From G020344215 sp039586575 (GTDB lineage Bacteria > Gemmatimonadota > Gemmatimonadetes > Palauibacterales > KS3-K002), in NCBI GenBank assembly GCA_039586575.1, contig JBDHKD010000006.1, forward strand, positions 1 through 64,000: a DNA stretch of 64,000 nucleotides, written 5' to 3'. This document shows positions 9,427 to 18,212 of this stretch, one piece after another. The notes below the pieces were generated by a model. That model saw only the letters and a program-made list of their open reading frames with translations, did not search any database and had not been told where the DNA came from. A program made the position numbers and the translations under genes. The number at the start of each line of letters is the position of its first letter. Position 1 is the first letter of the stretch.

Positions 9427-9843
9427 TCAGTTGCCCGCGTAGATGACGGTCACCATCCTCACGGCCCGCGTACGGCCGAGCCCCGACGGATACCGCACTT
9501 CCACCGTGGCGCGCAGGGCGTCGGGCACGCTGGGTTCCGGAACCACGGTCACCGTGCGCGTAAAGGGGCCGTTCTCGTCCGGAGCGCCCGTCTCGCTGAC
9601 CCTCACCGTATCCTCCGAGGCGAGGGTCGCCGGCGGCCGCATCTTCACGCCTTCCATGTAGGCGACGGCGATCGCCGTTGCGCGGGAGCGCTCCGCCGCA
9701 TCGGTCTGCAGCGAGACCATGAAGGTGCTGGAGGCGGAGACCGCGATGACTCCGATGGCCAGGAGCACGATGGCCACGAGCACCGACACCATACCGATGC
9801 CGCTCTCCGACCGTGCCGCCGCCATGCGTCTCACTTTCTCCAT
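9427..9843 (-). CDS. PilV-like minor pilin, copy 2
   Basis: This 138-residue minor pilin has the N-terminus SESG/IGMVSVLVAIVLLAIGVIAVSASSTF. It parallels the PilV protein at 5270, down to the C-terminal VRMVTVIYAGN (copy 1 ends VETVIYVGS). The ATG at 9843 overlaps the upstream pilin gene by 13 nt and has GAGG eight bases before it. An internal ATG at 9825 is the alternative start. Confidence 0.82.
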   Translation of the reverse strand: MEKVRRMAAARSESGIGMVSVLVAIVLLAIGVIAVSASSTFMVSLQTDAAERSRATAIAVAYMEGVKMRPPATLASEDTVRVSETGAPDENGPFTRTVTVVPEPSVPDALRATVEVRYPSGLGRTRAVRMVTVIYAGN

Positions 9844-10430
9844 TCGCCACCTCGGTATACCCAGGTACGGAAGGCGGCGGCGCCGGTGATCGTCACCGCT
9901 GCCACCGCCGACGGTTCCTTGTCGTGCGTCAGATAGATGGCGCCGGCGGTTCCCGACGGGCTGACCATCCCCCGCGAATCGAAGTCCACGTGATCGCCGC
10001 CGGCCAGGACCACAGGACTCGTAGCCTCGAACCCCGGCGGTCCGCCCGGTACGCCTCCGGTCCCGAAGACCACGCCGCGGGGCAGCTGCACCCCGGAGAT
10101 ACCCGCCCGCGAGCCACGGGCCAACAGCCCACTCTCTTGCATCTCGTCCGCCGTCCCGGCGACGACGCCGGAGCGATCCGGCGTCAGGTCCATGAACGCG
10201 CTATAGAAGCCGTCCGAGGTGTAGAAGCGCACCCGAACCAGCCGCTTGGCGGCGATGGCCCGCATGCGCAACAACTCGAGATCGCGGGTCAGCGCCCGAG
10301 CGGCGAGCTCGACCTGACGGTTCGGGGATGGTGTGAAGGCGCGGGGGATGGCGACCGATGCCACCACCGCCAGGATGATGAGGACGACGATCGTCTCGAC
10401 CAGCGAGAAACCCAGCCTGTCTTGACGCAT
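9831..10430 (-). CDS. GspH/FimT-family pseudopilin, copy 2
   Basis: This 199-residue pseudopilin starts MRQDRLG/FSLVETIVVLIILAVVASVAIPR, with the prepilin motif and Glu at +5. The following ALTRDLELLRMRAIAAKRLVRVRF closely matches the copy at 5677. It is first gene of the second minor-pilin operon (10430-6537). Both operons have the same gene order, which shows duplication of the whole unit rather than of single genes. Confidence 0.86.
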   Translation of the reverse strand: MRQDRLGFSLVETIVVLIILAVVASVAIPRAFTPSPNRQVELAARALTRDLELLRMRAIAAKRLVRVRFYTSDGFYSAFMDLTPDRSGVVAGTADEMQESGLLARGSRAGISGVQLPRGVVFGTGGVPGGPPGFEATSPVVLAGGDHVDFDSRGMVSPSGTAGAIYLTHDKEPSAVAAVTITGAAAFRTWVYRGGEWRK

Positions 10431-10895
10431 AGGCGTTTTCCCCGCCCCCGCGGGCGGGGCGCTGCTTCGGCCACGTGCGACCGTACGGCGGGATGGACTC
10501 CCAGCCGTTGACTATGTCTAAGCCCTAGGGCGGCAGCTCGAGCTGGTGTATGAAGCGCCGCGGGACACAGCTGGGGGAGTCTGGCCTCAAGATGCGGGTC
10601 CGGCACTGGCCGGTCAACAGCGCCCGCCGCGCCCGCACCAGCCGCCGATCTCAGCCGCCCGACCCACCTCTTGAGGGATGCAAACGACGTTGCAATTAGC
10701 CAGACACGGCAGCGCTGCGCCGATCCTGCCAGTTCCCTAACTGGCGAGCCCGCAGCCAATTATCCGCCCGGCCCACCGCGGCCCCACCCTTGCAAGCACT
10801 GACTTAACGCTGCCCGGCAGGGGAGCATCTCAAAGATGCGGGCCACGGCAGGCCCGGCCTCCCACCGCAAGGTCCCGCCAGGAGCGATATCAGCC
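10431..10895. other. gene-free divergent region
   Basis: These 465 bases lie between the leftward pilin operon and the rightward FHA gene and should carry both promoters. I see no coding potential. The one notable element is a GCAA-N6-TTGC inverted repeat near 10690 in a locally AT-rich patch, a possible operator. Confidence 0.5.
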
Positions 10896-11753
10896 GTGCC
10901 GTTCATAGAATTTCAGCAGCGCCTCTACCGCCTGAGAGAGGGAGAGAACCTGGTCGGATCGGACGCGCAGGCCAACATCCGGCTGTCCGAGCTGCGGGCA
11001 AACTGTGGGGTCACGATCAGCGTGGGCGAGCTGGGCACCTTCGCGTGGCCGGCCCGGGGCACCGCTTCCGTCGCGATCAACGACCGCCCGCTCGGTGACG
11101 AGCCGCTGCCGCTGTTCAACGGCGACCGCCTGTCGCTGAACGGTGCCTTGCTGGTCTACGTCGACGACGGCGGCGAGCCCACCGTGAAGCTGGACGCGCC
11201 GATCCCGGCGGCGGTAGCGAAGACAGTGGTGGAAGCCGAGACGCTGGCGGGCTCGGTGGAACCGGGACTGTTACGGCGACAGACGCCGCCGGAGCCAAAG
11301 AATCGGGTGGTGGCGGTCCTTCGAAGGCTCGACAACAACCAGTGCTACATCATCGAGCGGGCCGGTTTCAGGATCGGGCGCGAGAAGCGCTGCGACCTGA
11401 TCATCCCGGACCGCAAGATCTCGCGCCTGCATGCCGAGGTCACCTTCGCCCGCGGTGCGCACCTGCTACGCGACCTGGGGCGCACGGCTACGCGGGTCAA
11501 CGGCCGCAAGATCAGCGAGCCACACAAGCTGCAGGTCGGGGACAAGATTCAGATCGGCAAGTACGAGTTCGTCTTCCTGCGGCGATCGGCCGATGCCGAG
11601 GACATCGTGCAGGCGAGCGAGATCACCCCCGTGCGCAGCGCCGTGCCCGACTCGATCACGCTGGGCCAGGGCGCCGTCGGCAGCCGCGGCTTCACCTGGC
11701 TGATTCTGTTGCTCGGCACGGCGCTCGCCGCGCTGCTCGTGCTCGGCGTTTAG
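10896..11753 (+). CDS. tandem FHA-domain protein with C-terminal membrane anchor
   Basis: FHA domains bind phosphothreonine. The second domain (about residues 140-220) has all landmarks: FRIGREKRCDLIIPDRKISRLHAEV, then LRDLGRTATRVNGRKI, then GDKIQIGKYEF. The N-terminal 95 residues have the FHA strand pattern (LVGSDAQANIRLSEL, LFNGDRLSLN) but lack the GR/S-x-H core, so this first domain is degenerate. The C-terminus FTWLILLLGTALAALLVLGV is one membrane helix, placing both domains in the cytoplasm with a tail anchor. I prefer the GTG at 10896, which has CAGGAG about ten bases before it, over the ATG at 10836, which lacks one. It neighbours the pilin operons but is transcribed away from them. 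Confidence 0.82.
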   Translation: MPFIEFQQRLYRLREGENLVGSDAQANIRLSELRANCGVTISVGELGTFAWPARGTASVAINDRPLGDEPLPLFNGDRLSLNGALLVYVDDGGEPTVKLDAPIPAAVAKTVVEAETLAGSVEPGLLRRQTPPEPKNRVVAVLRRLDNNQCYIIERAGFRIGREKRCDLIIPDRKISRLHAEVTFARGAHLLRDLGRTATRVNGRKISEPHKLQVGDKIQIGKYEFVFLRRSADAEDIVQASEITPVRSAVPDSITLGQGAVGSRGFTWLILLLGTALAALLVLGV

Positions 11754-11757
11754 CCTT

Positions 11758-11851
11758 TCGCTCCGGTCGACCCGGAGGTCGGAGCCGGGAACCGCTCGCT
11801 CCGGTCGACCCGGAGGTCGGAGCCGGGAACCGCTCGCTCCGGTCGACCCGG
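11758..11851 (+). repeat. 38-bp direct tandem repeat, about 2.5 copies
   Basis: Two full copies and a partial third copy repeat with an exact 38-bp period directly after the FHA gene stop. Each unit contains the inverted pair CTCCGG...CCGGAG around TCGAC, so each can form a hairpin. It may end transcription or be a slippage expansion of a REP-like element. Confidence 0.85.
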
Positions 11852-11983
11852 CACTCCAGATCCCCGCTTACCTCAGGCACATTGCACACGCCACCCGTAG
11901 CCCTTGCCTAACGATCCGAGCCGGGTCGCTAACACCAACTCCGCTCGGCACTCCCCGGCTCCTCCCGGCCAGTTCTCAAGGCT

Positions 11984-12100
11984 GCCCCGGGGGCGGGGGC
12001 GGGTCGTCGAGCGGAGCCGGGGTTAGCGACCCGCGGTCACGGCGCAGCCGTGAGCGCGGGGAGGCCGGAGCGAGACGACCCGCCCCCGCCCCCCCGGGGC
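11984..12100. repeat. long stem-loop element with GGCGCAGCC core, copy A
   Basis: The outer arms 11984-12008 and 12074-12100 are complementary over about 25 bp with a two-base bulge. The 65-nt interior has a second hairpin around GGCGCAGCC, and GAGCGAGAC stands before the right arm. The right arm touches the stop of the next leftward gene. Copy B with the same layout is at 20693. Confidence 0.75.
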
Positions 12101-12378
12101 TAGTTCTCCCTTCTGCCGGTGAGCTCCTCGGCCGCTTCCATCGTCTCGGCAGCCGCCTCGGCTCCTTCGCGTAGCGACTCGCCGGCCCGCCGGCCGCGAT
12201 CGATCACATCCTCGGCCGACTCTTGCAGCGCTTCCAGTTCCGCGGCCGCCCGCTCGTAGCGCTCCTGCAGATCCTGATACCGCTGGTCTCGTACGTAAAA
12301 GCCAGCGGCGAAGCCGGCGGCGAAAATGATCAGTCGCACCAGCAGCCAGCGAACGATCCTCCGTCGTCTTTCCGCCAT
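12100..12378 (-). CDS. small membrane protein with coiled coil, unknown
   Basis: This is a 92-residue protein. A basic N-terminus (MAERRRRIVRW) is followed by one membrane helix (LLVRLIIFAAGFAAGFYV) and then a charged, heptad-like stretch of about 55 residues rich in Glu, Arg and Ala. The layout suits a membrane-anchored coiled coil facing the cytoplasm or periplasm. I do not recognise a family. A GTG just before the ATG is an alternative start. It follows the antiporter gene by 18-20 nt on the same strand, so the two are probably cotranscribed. Confidence 0.65.
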   Translation of the reverse strand: MAERRRRIVRWLLVRLIIFAAGFAAGFYVRDQRYQDLQERYERAAAELEALQESAEDVIDRGRRAGESLREGAEAAAETMEAAEELTGRREN

Positions 12379-12398
12379 CACTCAACCCCCCTGCTCTG

Positions 12399-14006
12399 TC
12401 AACGCGCTTCCAGGTCCTCGGGTGGCCAGGTCTCGTCGACGCTTACGTGCTCCTCCTGCCACAGCCGCTCCCACCCCGCCTCTTCGCCCTCGACCAGCAG
12501 GGCGTCCACCTCGTGTTTCAACTCGCGCCAGATCTCCTCGCTCAGCAGCCCGCGCCGCAACGCCTCGTCGAGCGCCGTGCGCTCGGCGGCGAACAGCTGG
12601 GCGCTGACGCGCCCCAGCTGCCGGCGTCGCACCGCGCCGTGGTCTTCCGTCATGGCGGCCAGCCGCTGCGCGTTCTCCTGGCGTACCGCATCGAAGTAGC
12701 GGTTGAGCTTGCGATGCAGCGAGTCCGAGATCTCGCCGCGCCCGTGCAGCCACTCCAGCTCGTTCAACGCGGCTCGAGCGGCGATCGCCTTGCCCTGCGA
12801 CCGCTCGAACTCCTCCTGCAGCCCGGCACGCCTGGCCAAGCCCAGCACGCGCAACAGCGGCTTCATGGTGATCCCCTGAACGACCAGCGACAGGAAGACG
12901 GCGCCGAAGGTGACCGCCCTCAGCTGGCTGACCTCCGGGCCGATGAGCGGCAGGCCCAGGGCCAGAGCCACAGGGATGCTGCCCCGCAGGCCGCCCCAGT
13001 TGACCACGTGGAGCCAGCTGCCCGGCAGCCGGCGACCCGCCCACACCTGGTAGCTGCCGAGTATGGCATAGACGACGAGCGCGCGGGCGACGAGCAGGGC
13101 GGCGAAGGCCAGCCCGATCTGGCCGGCGAAACCGAGCAGGCCGCCGCGCTCGACGGTGAGGCCGATGAGCAGGAAGAGGAGCCCGTTGATCATGAACGCA
13201 CCCACATCCCAGAAGTGGGTGAGGCTCAACCGGGTGGTGGGGCTCATCGAGAACACCCGGCCGTAGTTGCCGATGATGAGGCCGGCCACCACGACGGCGA
13301 TCACGCCGGAGACCTCGAGCCGCTCACCGATCAGGTAGGCCCCGTAGGCGAGCGCCAGTGACAGGCCGACCTCGATCAGGTGGTCGTCGATGACCGAATA
13401 CAGCCGGTGGGTCAGGTAGCCGAGGACGAGGCCCACGAGGGCGCCGCCCGCCACCACCTTGGTGAACTCGATTATCCCCGCCGTCACCGTCACCGGCTCG
13501 CCCTGCAGCGCACCGAGCACGATCAGGTAGAGGACGACGGCCACCCCATCGTTGAACACCGACTCGCCCTCGACGATCGTCTGCAGCCCGCGCGCCACGC
13601 CGTGTTCCTTGAACAAGGCCAGCACCGATACGGGGTCGGTCGGGCTGAGCATCACCCCGAGCAGGGTCGCCAGCGGTACCGGCAAGCCGAGCAGGTAGTG
13701 GAAAGCCGTAGCCAGCAGGGCGGTGGAGATCAGCGTGCCCAGGAAGGCGAGCAGGCCCACCGGCGTCGCGTACCGCTTGAGCAGCTCGAGGTCCATGTTG
13801 ATCGCCCCCTCGAAGAGCAGTGGGGGCAGGAAGAGGACGAGCCACAGCTGCGGGTGGACGGGGAAGGCCGGGACTTCAGGCAACAGGCCGACGAAGACAC
13901 CTGCGAGGACCAGGGCGATCGTGTAGGGCAGGCGCACGTATTTCACGATGATCGCGACGACGATCACGACCACCAGCAACTCGACCAGCAGGACTGTCTC
14001 GGACAT
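12399..14006 (-). CDS. CPA1-family Na+(K+)/H+ antiporter
   Basis: This encodes 535 residues with about twelve membrane segments followed by a cytoplasmic tail of about 130 residues. CPA1 landmarks are visible: SPTDPVSVLALF (the transport-site TDP motif), EGESVFNDGVAVVLY (the ND motif) and NWGGLRGSIPVALAL (the conserved Arg). It should exchange Na+ or K+ for protons at the inner membrane and help pH and salt balance. Residues from about 405 form a charged helical tail, as in NhaP/YjcE-type proteins. Which cation it moves cannot be read from the sequence. A second, unrelated antiporter (NhaC) lies at 16247. Confidence 0.9.
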   Translation of the reverse strand: MSETVLLVELLVVVIVVAIIVKYVRLPYTIALVLAGVFVGLLPEVPAFPVHPQLWLVLFLPPLLFEGAINMDLELLKRYATPVGLLAFLGTLISTALLATAFHYLLGLPVPLATLLGVMLSPTDPVSVLALFKEHGVARGLQTIVEGESVFNDGVAVVLYLIVLGALQGEPVTVTAGIIEFTKVVAGGALVGLVLGYLTHRLYSVIDDHLIEVGLSLALAYGAYLIGERLEVSGVIAVVVAGLIIGNYGRVFSMSPTTRLSLTHFWDVGAFMINGLLFLLIGLTVERGGLLGFAGQIGLAFAALLVARALVVYAILGSYQVWAGRRLPGSWLHVVNWGGLRGSIPVALALGLPLIGPEVSQLRAVTFGAVFLSLVVQGITMKPLLRVLGLARRAGLQEEFERSQGKAIAARAALNELEWLHGRGEISDSLHRKLNRYFDAVRQENAQRLAAMTEDHGAVRRRQLGRVSAQLFAAERTALDEALRRGLLSEEIWRELKHEVDALLVEGEEAGWERLWQEEHVSVDETWPPEDLEAR

Positions 14007-14086
14007 GGGTCGCCTGAGTTGTGCCAGAGCCGGAGGGCCGCCCTCACTTGCGGCAGCCGCCAGGCGGACTGTAGCATCGCAGGCAC

Positions 14087-15001
14087 ATGGAGGGCAATCT
14101 CTCGCTCCGCCTGGAGTCCATCCACAAGAGCTACGGGGCCAAAGTCGCGGTCGACGACTTCGACCTCGCTGTCCCGCAGGGGACCATCTGCGGCTTGTTG
14201 GGCCCGAACGGCGCCGGCAAGACCACGACGATCCGGATTATACTCGACATCATCGGCGCCGACCGCGGCCGGGTCGAAGTGCTAGGTCGAGCGCTGACCC
14301 CGGCGGCACGCGATCGCATCGGCTATCTACCGGAAGAACGCGGCCTCTACCCGAAGATGAAGGTGGCCGAAACCCTCGTCTTCCTCGGCGAGCTGAAGGG
14401 TACGCCGCGTCGCGTCGCCGCTCAGCGGGCGATCGACTGGCTGGAGCGACTCGAGCTCGGCGCCTGGGCCACCAAGAAGGTCGAGGACCTCTCACGCGGG
14501 ATGCAGCAAAAAGTCCAGTTCATCGGCACCGTGCTGCACGAGCCGGACCTGCTCATCCTCGACGAGCCGTTCTCCGGTCTCGACCCGCTCAACGTCGATA
14601 TCCTCAAGGAGATCGTACTGGAGCAGAAGAGCCGCGGTGCCACAGTGCTGTTCTCCACTCACAACATGGATCAGGCCGAGCGGATCTGCGAGCGCGTCGT
14701 CATGATCAAAGATGCCCGCAAGGTGCTCGACGGACCGCTGGCCGAGATCAAGCGCGAGGCCTGGCTGGCCGGCCGGCGACGCATCTTGCTGGAGATCGAG
14801 GGCGGTGAGGCGGTGCTCGAGAATCGCGCCCTCGTCGCCGGCACCGAGCAGCAAGGCAAGTGCGTGGCCGCCGCCCTGCAGGACGGTGCGACGCCGCAAG
14901 CGCTGCTCGGCGCGCTGGTCGCGGGTGGCGCCGTCGTTCACCGCTTCGAGGTCAGCGAGCCATCGCTTCACGAGATCTTTGTCGCGCGGGCCCGTGAATA
15001 A
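14087..15001 (+). CDS. ABC exporter ATPase, NatA-like
   Basis: This is a 304-residue ABC ATPase. The Walker A is LLGPNGAGKTTT, the signature is LSRGMQQK, the Walker B is LLILDEPFSGLD, and the switch His lies in STHNMD. The C-terminal 80 residues are an accessory domain as in NatA/CcmA-type ATPases. Together with the next gene it forms an ABC-2 exporter; NatAB of Bacillus extrudes Na+. The genes overlap by 8 nt. The cation link is supported only by the NhaC antiporter that follows in the same operon. Confidence 0.88.
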   Translation: MEGNLSLRLESIHKSYGAKVAVDDFDLAVPQGTICGLLGPNGAGKTTTIRIILDIIGADRGRVEVLGRALTPAARDRIGYLPEERGLYPKMKVAETLVFLGELKGTPRRVAAQRAIDWLERLELGAWATKKVEDLSRGMQQKVQFIGTVLHEPDLLILDEPFSGLDPLNVDILKEIVLEQKSRGATVLFSTHNMDQAERICERVVMIKDARKVLDGPLAEIKREAWLAGRRRILLEIEGGEAVLENRALVAGTEQQGKCVAAALQDGATPQALLGALVAGGAVVHRFEVSEPSLHEIFVARARE

Positions 15002-16247
15002 GCTCATCGCCGTCATTCGTCGCGAGTACCTCGCCCGTGTGCGGAGTAAGTGGTTCATCGTCACCACCATACTCGCTCCCGTCTTAATGGCCGGCGCCAT
15101 GGGCATCCCGATCGCCCTGACGCTCCAGGGTTCCGACCGCCAGATGCTGATCAGCGTGGTGGACGAGAGCGGTGCGCTGCTCGACGAGCTCCTCGACACC
15201 GAACCGTTCGCTGCGGGGCGGTTGCGCTACGTGCCGCCGCCGCAGCTCGAGCTCGAGCAGGCGCTGGTGTCACTTCAGCAACAGGTGCTCGAGCAGCACC
15301 TGGCCGGTTTCCTCTATGTACCCGCCGATGCGTTCGAGGGTGGCGACATCGAGTACTGGGCCCGCGATATCGGCCCGACTTTGGTGCGCGCGACGCTGGA
15401 GCCCGCCACCAGCACCGCCGTCCGGCGCGTGCAGGCACGGAAGCTGGGGATCGACCCGGCGGCCGCCGAATGGCTGACGCGCGAGGTTCAGCTCGCCGCC
15501 TATCGGGTCACGGAGGACGGGGTGGCGCGTGAGGCGGGCCAGACCACGATCGTCGCACACATACTCGCTCTGTTCATCTACCTCGTCGTGCTGCTCTACG
15601 GCGCCACGATGTTGCGGGCGGCCGTCGCCGAGAAGGCGAGTAAGACGGTCGAGATCATCCTCTCGAGCGTGCGACCCTGGCAGCTGATGCTGGGAAAGAT
15701 CCTCGGCGTCGGCGCCGTGGGACTCACGCAGATCGCCGTCTGGGTCTCCGCCGCCGCCCTGCTGCTCGTCTACGCCGCCAGCGCCCAGGCGTTCGCCGGC
15801 GTCGAGTTCATGAGGAACCTGCCGCTGGGCCTCGACACGGCGGCGCTCTTTCTGGCGCTCTTCCTCACCGGCTACTTCCTCTACGGCGGCATGTATGCAT
15901 CGGTTGGCGCCATCGCCAGTAGCGAGCAGGAGGCGTCTCAGCTCCAGCTTCCCGTCACACTGCTGGTGATCGTCCCGGTGCTGGTCATCCCGATCGTGCT
16001 GGAGACACCGAGCTCGAGCACCGCTGTCGTCCTCTCCTGGATCCCCTTCTTCACACCCGTGCTCTTCATCGCACGCTACGTGCTCGGCGCCGTCGCCTAT
16101 TGGGAGCTGCCGCTGGTGTTCACCCTGCAGCTCTTGACCATCCTCTGCGTCGCCTGGCTCGGCGGCCGCATCTACCGCGTCGGGCTCTTGATGACCGGCA
16201 AGCGTCCCACGCTGCCCGAGCTGCTGCGCTGGATACGCCACGGCTGA
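14994..16247 (+). CDS. ABC-2 type permease, NatB-like
   Basis: This 417-residue membrane partner of the ATPase upstream starts with GTG at 14994, giving MNKLIAVIRREYLARVRSKW. The first membrane segment (FIVTTILAPVLMAGAMGIPI) is followed by an external domain of about 170 residues, then five or six helices; EKASKTVEIILSSVRPWQLM is the typical ABC-2 coupling region. This layout matches NatB/YhaP-like permeases. Longer frames upstream lie within the ATPase gene and are not credible. Its stop overlaps the NhaC start. Confidence 0.87.
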   Translation: MNKLIAVIRREYLARVRSKWFIVTTILAPVLMAGAMGIPIALTLQGSDRQMLISVVDESGALLDELLDTEPFAAGRLRYVPPPQLELEQALVSLQQQVLEQHLAGFLYVPADAFEGGDIEYWARDIGPTLVRATLEPATSTAVRRVQARKLGIDPAAAEWLTREVQLAAYRVTEDGVAREAGQTTIVAHILALFIYLVVLLYGATMLRAAVAEKASKTVEIILSSVRPWQLMLGKILGVGAVGLTQIAVWVSAAALLLVYAASAQAFAGVEFMRNLPLGLDTAALFLALFLTGYFLYGGMYASVGAIASSEQEASQLQLPVTLLVIVPVLVIPIVLETPSSSTAVVLSWIPFFTPVLFIARYVLGAVAYWELPLVFTLQLLTILCVAWLGGRIYRVGLLMTGKRPTLPELLRWIRHG

Positions 16248-17650
16248 TGAGCGAAGAGCGGCGTCCACCCACAGCGTTCGAGGCTTTCCTGCCCTTCGTC
16301 GTCATGGCGATCCTGCTGGGGGTGGGCTTCGGGCTCTACCGCCTGCGCATCGAAGTGCTGCTGATCGCCGCGGCGGCAGTAGCGGGTCTGGTCGCCGTGC
16401 GTCTGGGCTACGGCTGGGCGGAGCTGCAGGCGGGAATCATCGAAGGGATCGCCAAGGCGCTGCCCGCGGCTCTGATCCTCGTCTGTGTCGGCGCTCTGAT
16501 CAGCACCTGGATCGCTGCCGGCACGATCCCGCTTCTCCTGCGCCTCGGCCTCCACACGATCTCGCCGCGCTTCTTCCTGGTAACCGCCTGTGTCCTCTGC
16601 TCGCTGGTCTCGCTGTTCACGGGCACGTCTTGGGGGACCGTGGGCACGATAGGAATCGCTTTGATGGGGGTCGCGGCCGGCCTCGGTGTGCCGCTGGGCG
16701 CGGCGGCCGGCGCCGTCGTCGCCGGCGCCTATTTCGGCGACAAGATCTCGCCCTTCTCCGACACGACGAACCTGGCGCCCGTTGCCGCCGGCTCGAATCT
16801 GTTCGACCACATCCGCCACATGCTGTGGACCACGGTGCCCGCCTGGACGCTCGGTCTTGTGGTCTACCTGATCGTCGGGCTGCGGGCTCCCGCGGCCAGC
16901 TCGCCCGAGCGGGTCGGCGCCATCCTCGACACCCTGAACGGCGCTTTCGTTATGAGCCCCTGGGTGCTCCTGCCGCTTCCCATCGTCCTCTACTTCGCCT
17001 TGCGACAGCGCCCGACCATCCCCGGTATCCTTTTGGCCTCGGCGCTCGCCGGCGCCATCGCCGTGATCGTCCAGGGCGAATCGATCAGCGCTGTGGCCGA
17101 GGCGGCGGTGAGCGGCTACGTCGCCGACACCGGCGACCCGGCGGTGGACGGCCTGCTGTCGCGAGGCGGCATGGGGCCGATGATGGAAGTCACACTGATC
17201 GTCTTCGCCGCCTTCTCGTTCGCCGGGATCGCCAACCGGGCCGGCATGCTGGACGTAGCGCTGGGCTATCTCATGCGCCTGACGCGCTCTACCGGCCAGC
17301 TGATCGCCGCCACCGTCGGCTCGACGATCTTCACGGCGCTCATCACCGGCTCCAGCTACCTGACCATCCTGATGCCCGGCGAGCTGTTCGCGCCGGCCTA
17401 CCGGCAGCGCGGCCTGGCCGCCAAGAACCTGTCGCGCACCCTGGAAGACAGCGGCACCGTGGTCGTCCCGCTGATCCCCTGGTCGGCGGCCGGTGTCTTC
17501 ATGGCGGCGACGCTCGACGTGCCGACGCTCTCCTACCTGCCGTGGGCGGTCCTCAACTACACGGGCTTCGCCGTGGCCATCTTCTATGGGTTCACCGGGA
17601 TGGCGATCGCGCCGCGGGTGAGGGAAGACGAGACGCTGGCGGGGAGCTGA
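16247..17650 (+). CDS. nhaC: NhaC-family Na+/H+ antiporter
   Basis: This encodes 467 residues with about eleven membrane segments. Family marks are GTSWGTVGTIGIALMG and GDKISPFSDTTNLAP, both characteristic of NhaC. It should exchange Na+ for H+ at the inner membrane. It starts at the ATG that overlaps the TGA of the NatB-like gene, so a Na+-related ABC exporter and an antiporter share one operon; this supports a sodium or pH role for all three, by inference. MleN-type malate/lactate antiporters in the same superfamily are an alternative function. Confidence 0.88.
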   Translation: MSEERRPPTAFEAFLPFVVMAILLGVGFGLYRLRIEVLLIAAAAVAGLVAVRLGYGWAELQAGIIEGIAKALPAALILVCVGALISTWIAAGTIPLLLRLGLHTISPRFFLVTACVLCSLVSLFTGTSWGTVGTIGIALMGVAAGLGVPLGAAAGAVVAGAYFGDKISPFSDTTNLAPVAAGSNLFDHIRHMLWTTVPAWTLGLVVYLIVGLRAPAASSPERVGAILDTLNGAFVMSPWVLLPLPIVLYFALRQRPTIPGILLASALAGAIAVIVQGESISAVAEAAVSGYVADTGDPAVDGLLSRGGMGPMMEVTLIVFAAFSFAGIANRAGMLDVALGYLMRLTRSTGQLIAATVGSTIFTALITGSSYLTILMPGELFAPAYRQRGLAAKNLSRTLEDSGTVVVPLIPWSAAGVFMAATLDVPTLSYLPWAVLNYTGFAVAIFYGFTGMAIAPRVREDETLAGS

Positions 17651-17657
17651 GGAAGAC

Positions 17658-17721
17658 GGTAGGTCAGTGGGTCGGTAGGTCAGTGGGTCGGTAGGTCAGT
17701 GGGTCGGTAGGTCAGTGGGTC
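17658..17721 (+). repeat. four perfect copies of a 16-bp unit (GGTAGGTCAGTGGGTC)
   Basis: The unit repeats four times without a mismatch. It overlaps the 3' end of the leftward four-helix-bundle gene and supplies its last codons and stop (Pro-Thr-His-stop). The complementary words occur in a tract at 18213, so the gene is bracketed by inverted tracts. Confidence 0.92.
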
Positions 17722-18107
17722 GGTTTACCGATTGGCCGGAAAGAATGTGCTTTGTCGATCATGGATTGCAGCATTCGGCCAATCTCAGCGAGCTGCGTGA
17801 CCAGCTCTTTTGCCTGTGATTCTGTCAGGTACCCGCAAGCAGCTGCCGTTTGAATCCAGTGCTGGACCTCGAGCTGCTCGGAGTCGGCCCCGACAAGCCT
17901 GCTCACGAAGTACCGATCGTACCGACGATTCCCCCAAGCTTCAGCGATTTGTGCCCCGACCGACCTGGACGCGCGGCGAACCTGATCGGTGAGAGAGTAC
18001 GTTTCCTCCCTCGGGAAGCTCTTGCTCAACTGATAGATCCTGTCGGCAACCTCAAATGCCTTCTTGTAGACCTCCAAATCCTGAAAGCGCTGCACACGGG
18101 GTGGCAT
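17712..18107 (-). CDS. four-helix-bundle protein (23S rRNA intervening-sequence type)
   Basis: This is a 131-residue all-helical protein. It begins VQRFQDLEVYKKAFEVADRI, followed by SFPREETYSLTDQVRRASRSVGAQIAEAW, the hallmark of the family first seen inside 23S rRNA intervening sequences and related to Avd of diversity-generating retroelements. The function is unknown; the pentameric Avd homologue binds nucleic acid. No retroelement or rRNA is near. The gene is a lone cassette between inverted repeat tracts, and its stop codon lies inside the left tract. It is AT-richer than its neighbours, which suggests transfer. Confidence 0.9.
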   Translation of the reverse strand: MPPRVQRFQDLEVYKKAFEVADRIYQLSKSFPREETYSLTDQVRRASRSVGAQIAEAWGNRRYDRYFVSRLVGADSEQLEVQHWIQTAAACGYLTESQAKELVTQLAEIGRMLQSMIDKAHSFRPIGKPTH

Positions 18108-18212
18108 CGGTCAAGTGATCGATTGTCTGCAGGTCAAGTACCACAAACGCCTCCCACTCAATACAACCTGGCCGTCACCAAACCGTCATCACTCGCTGTC
18201 CATGCCGAATGA

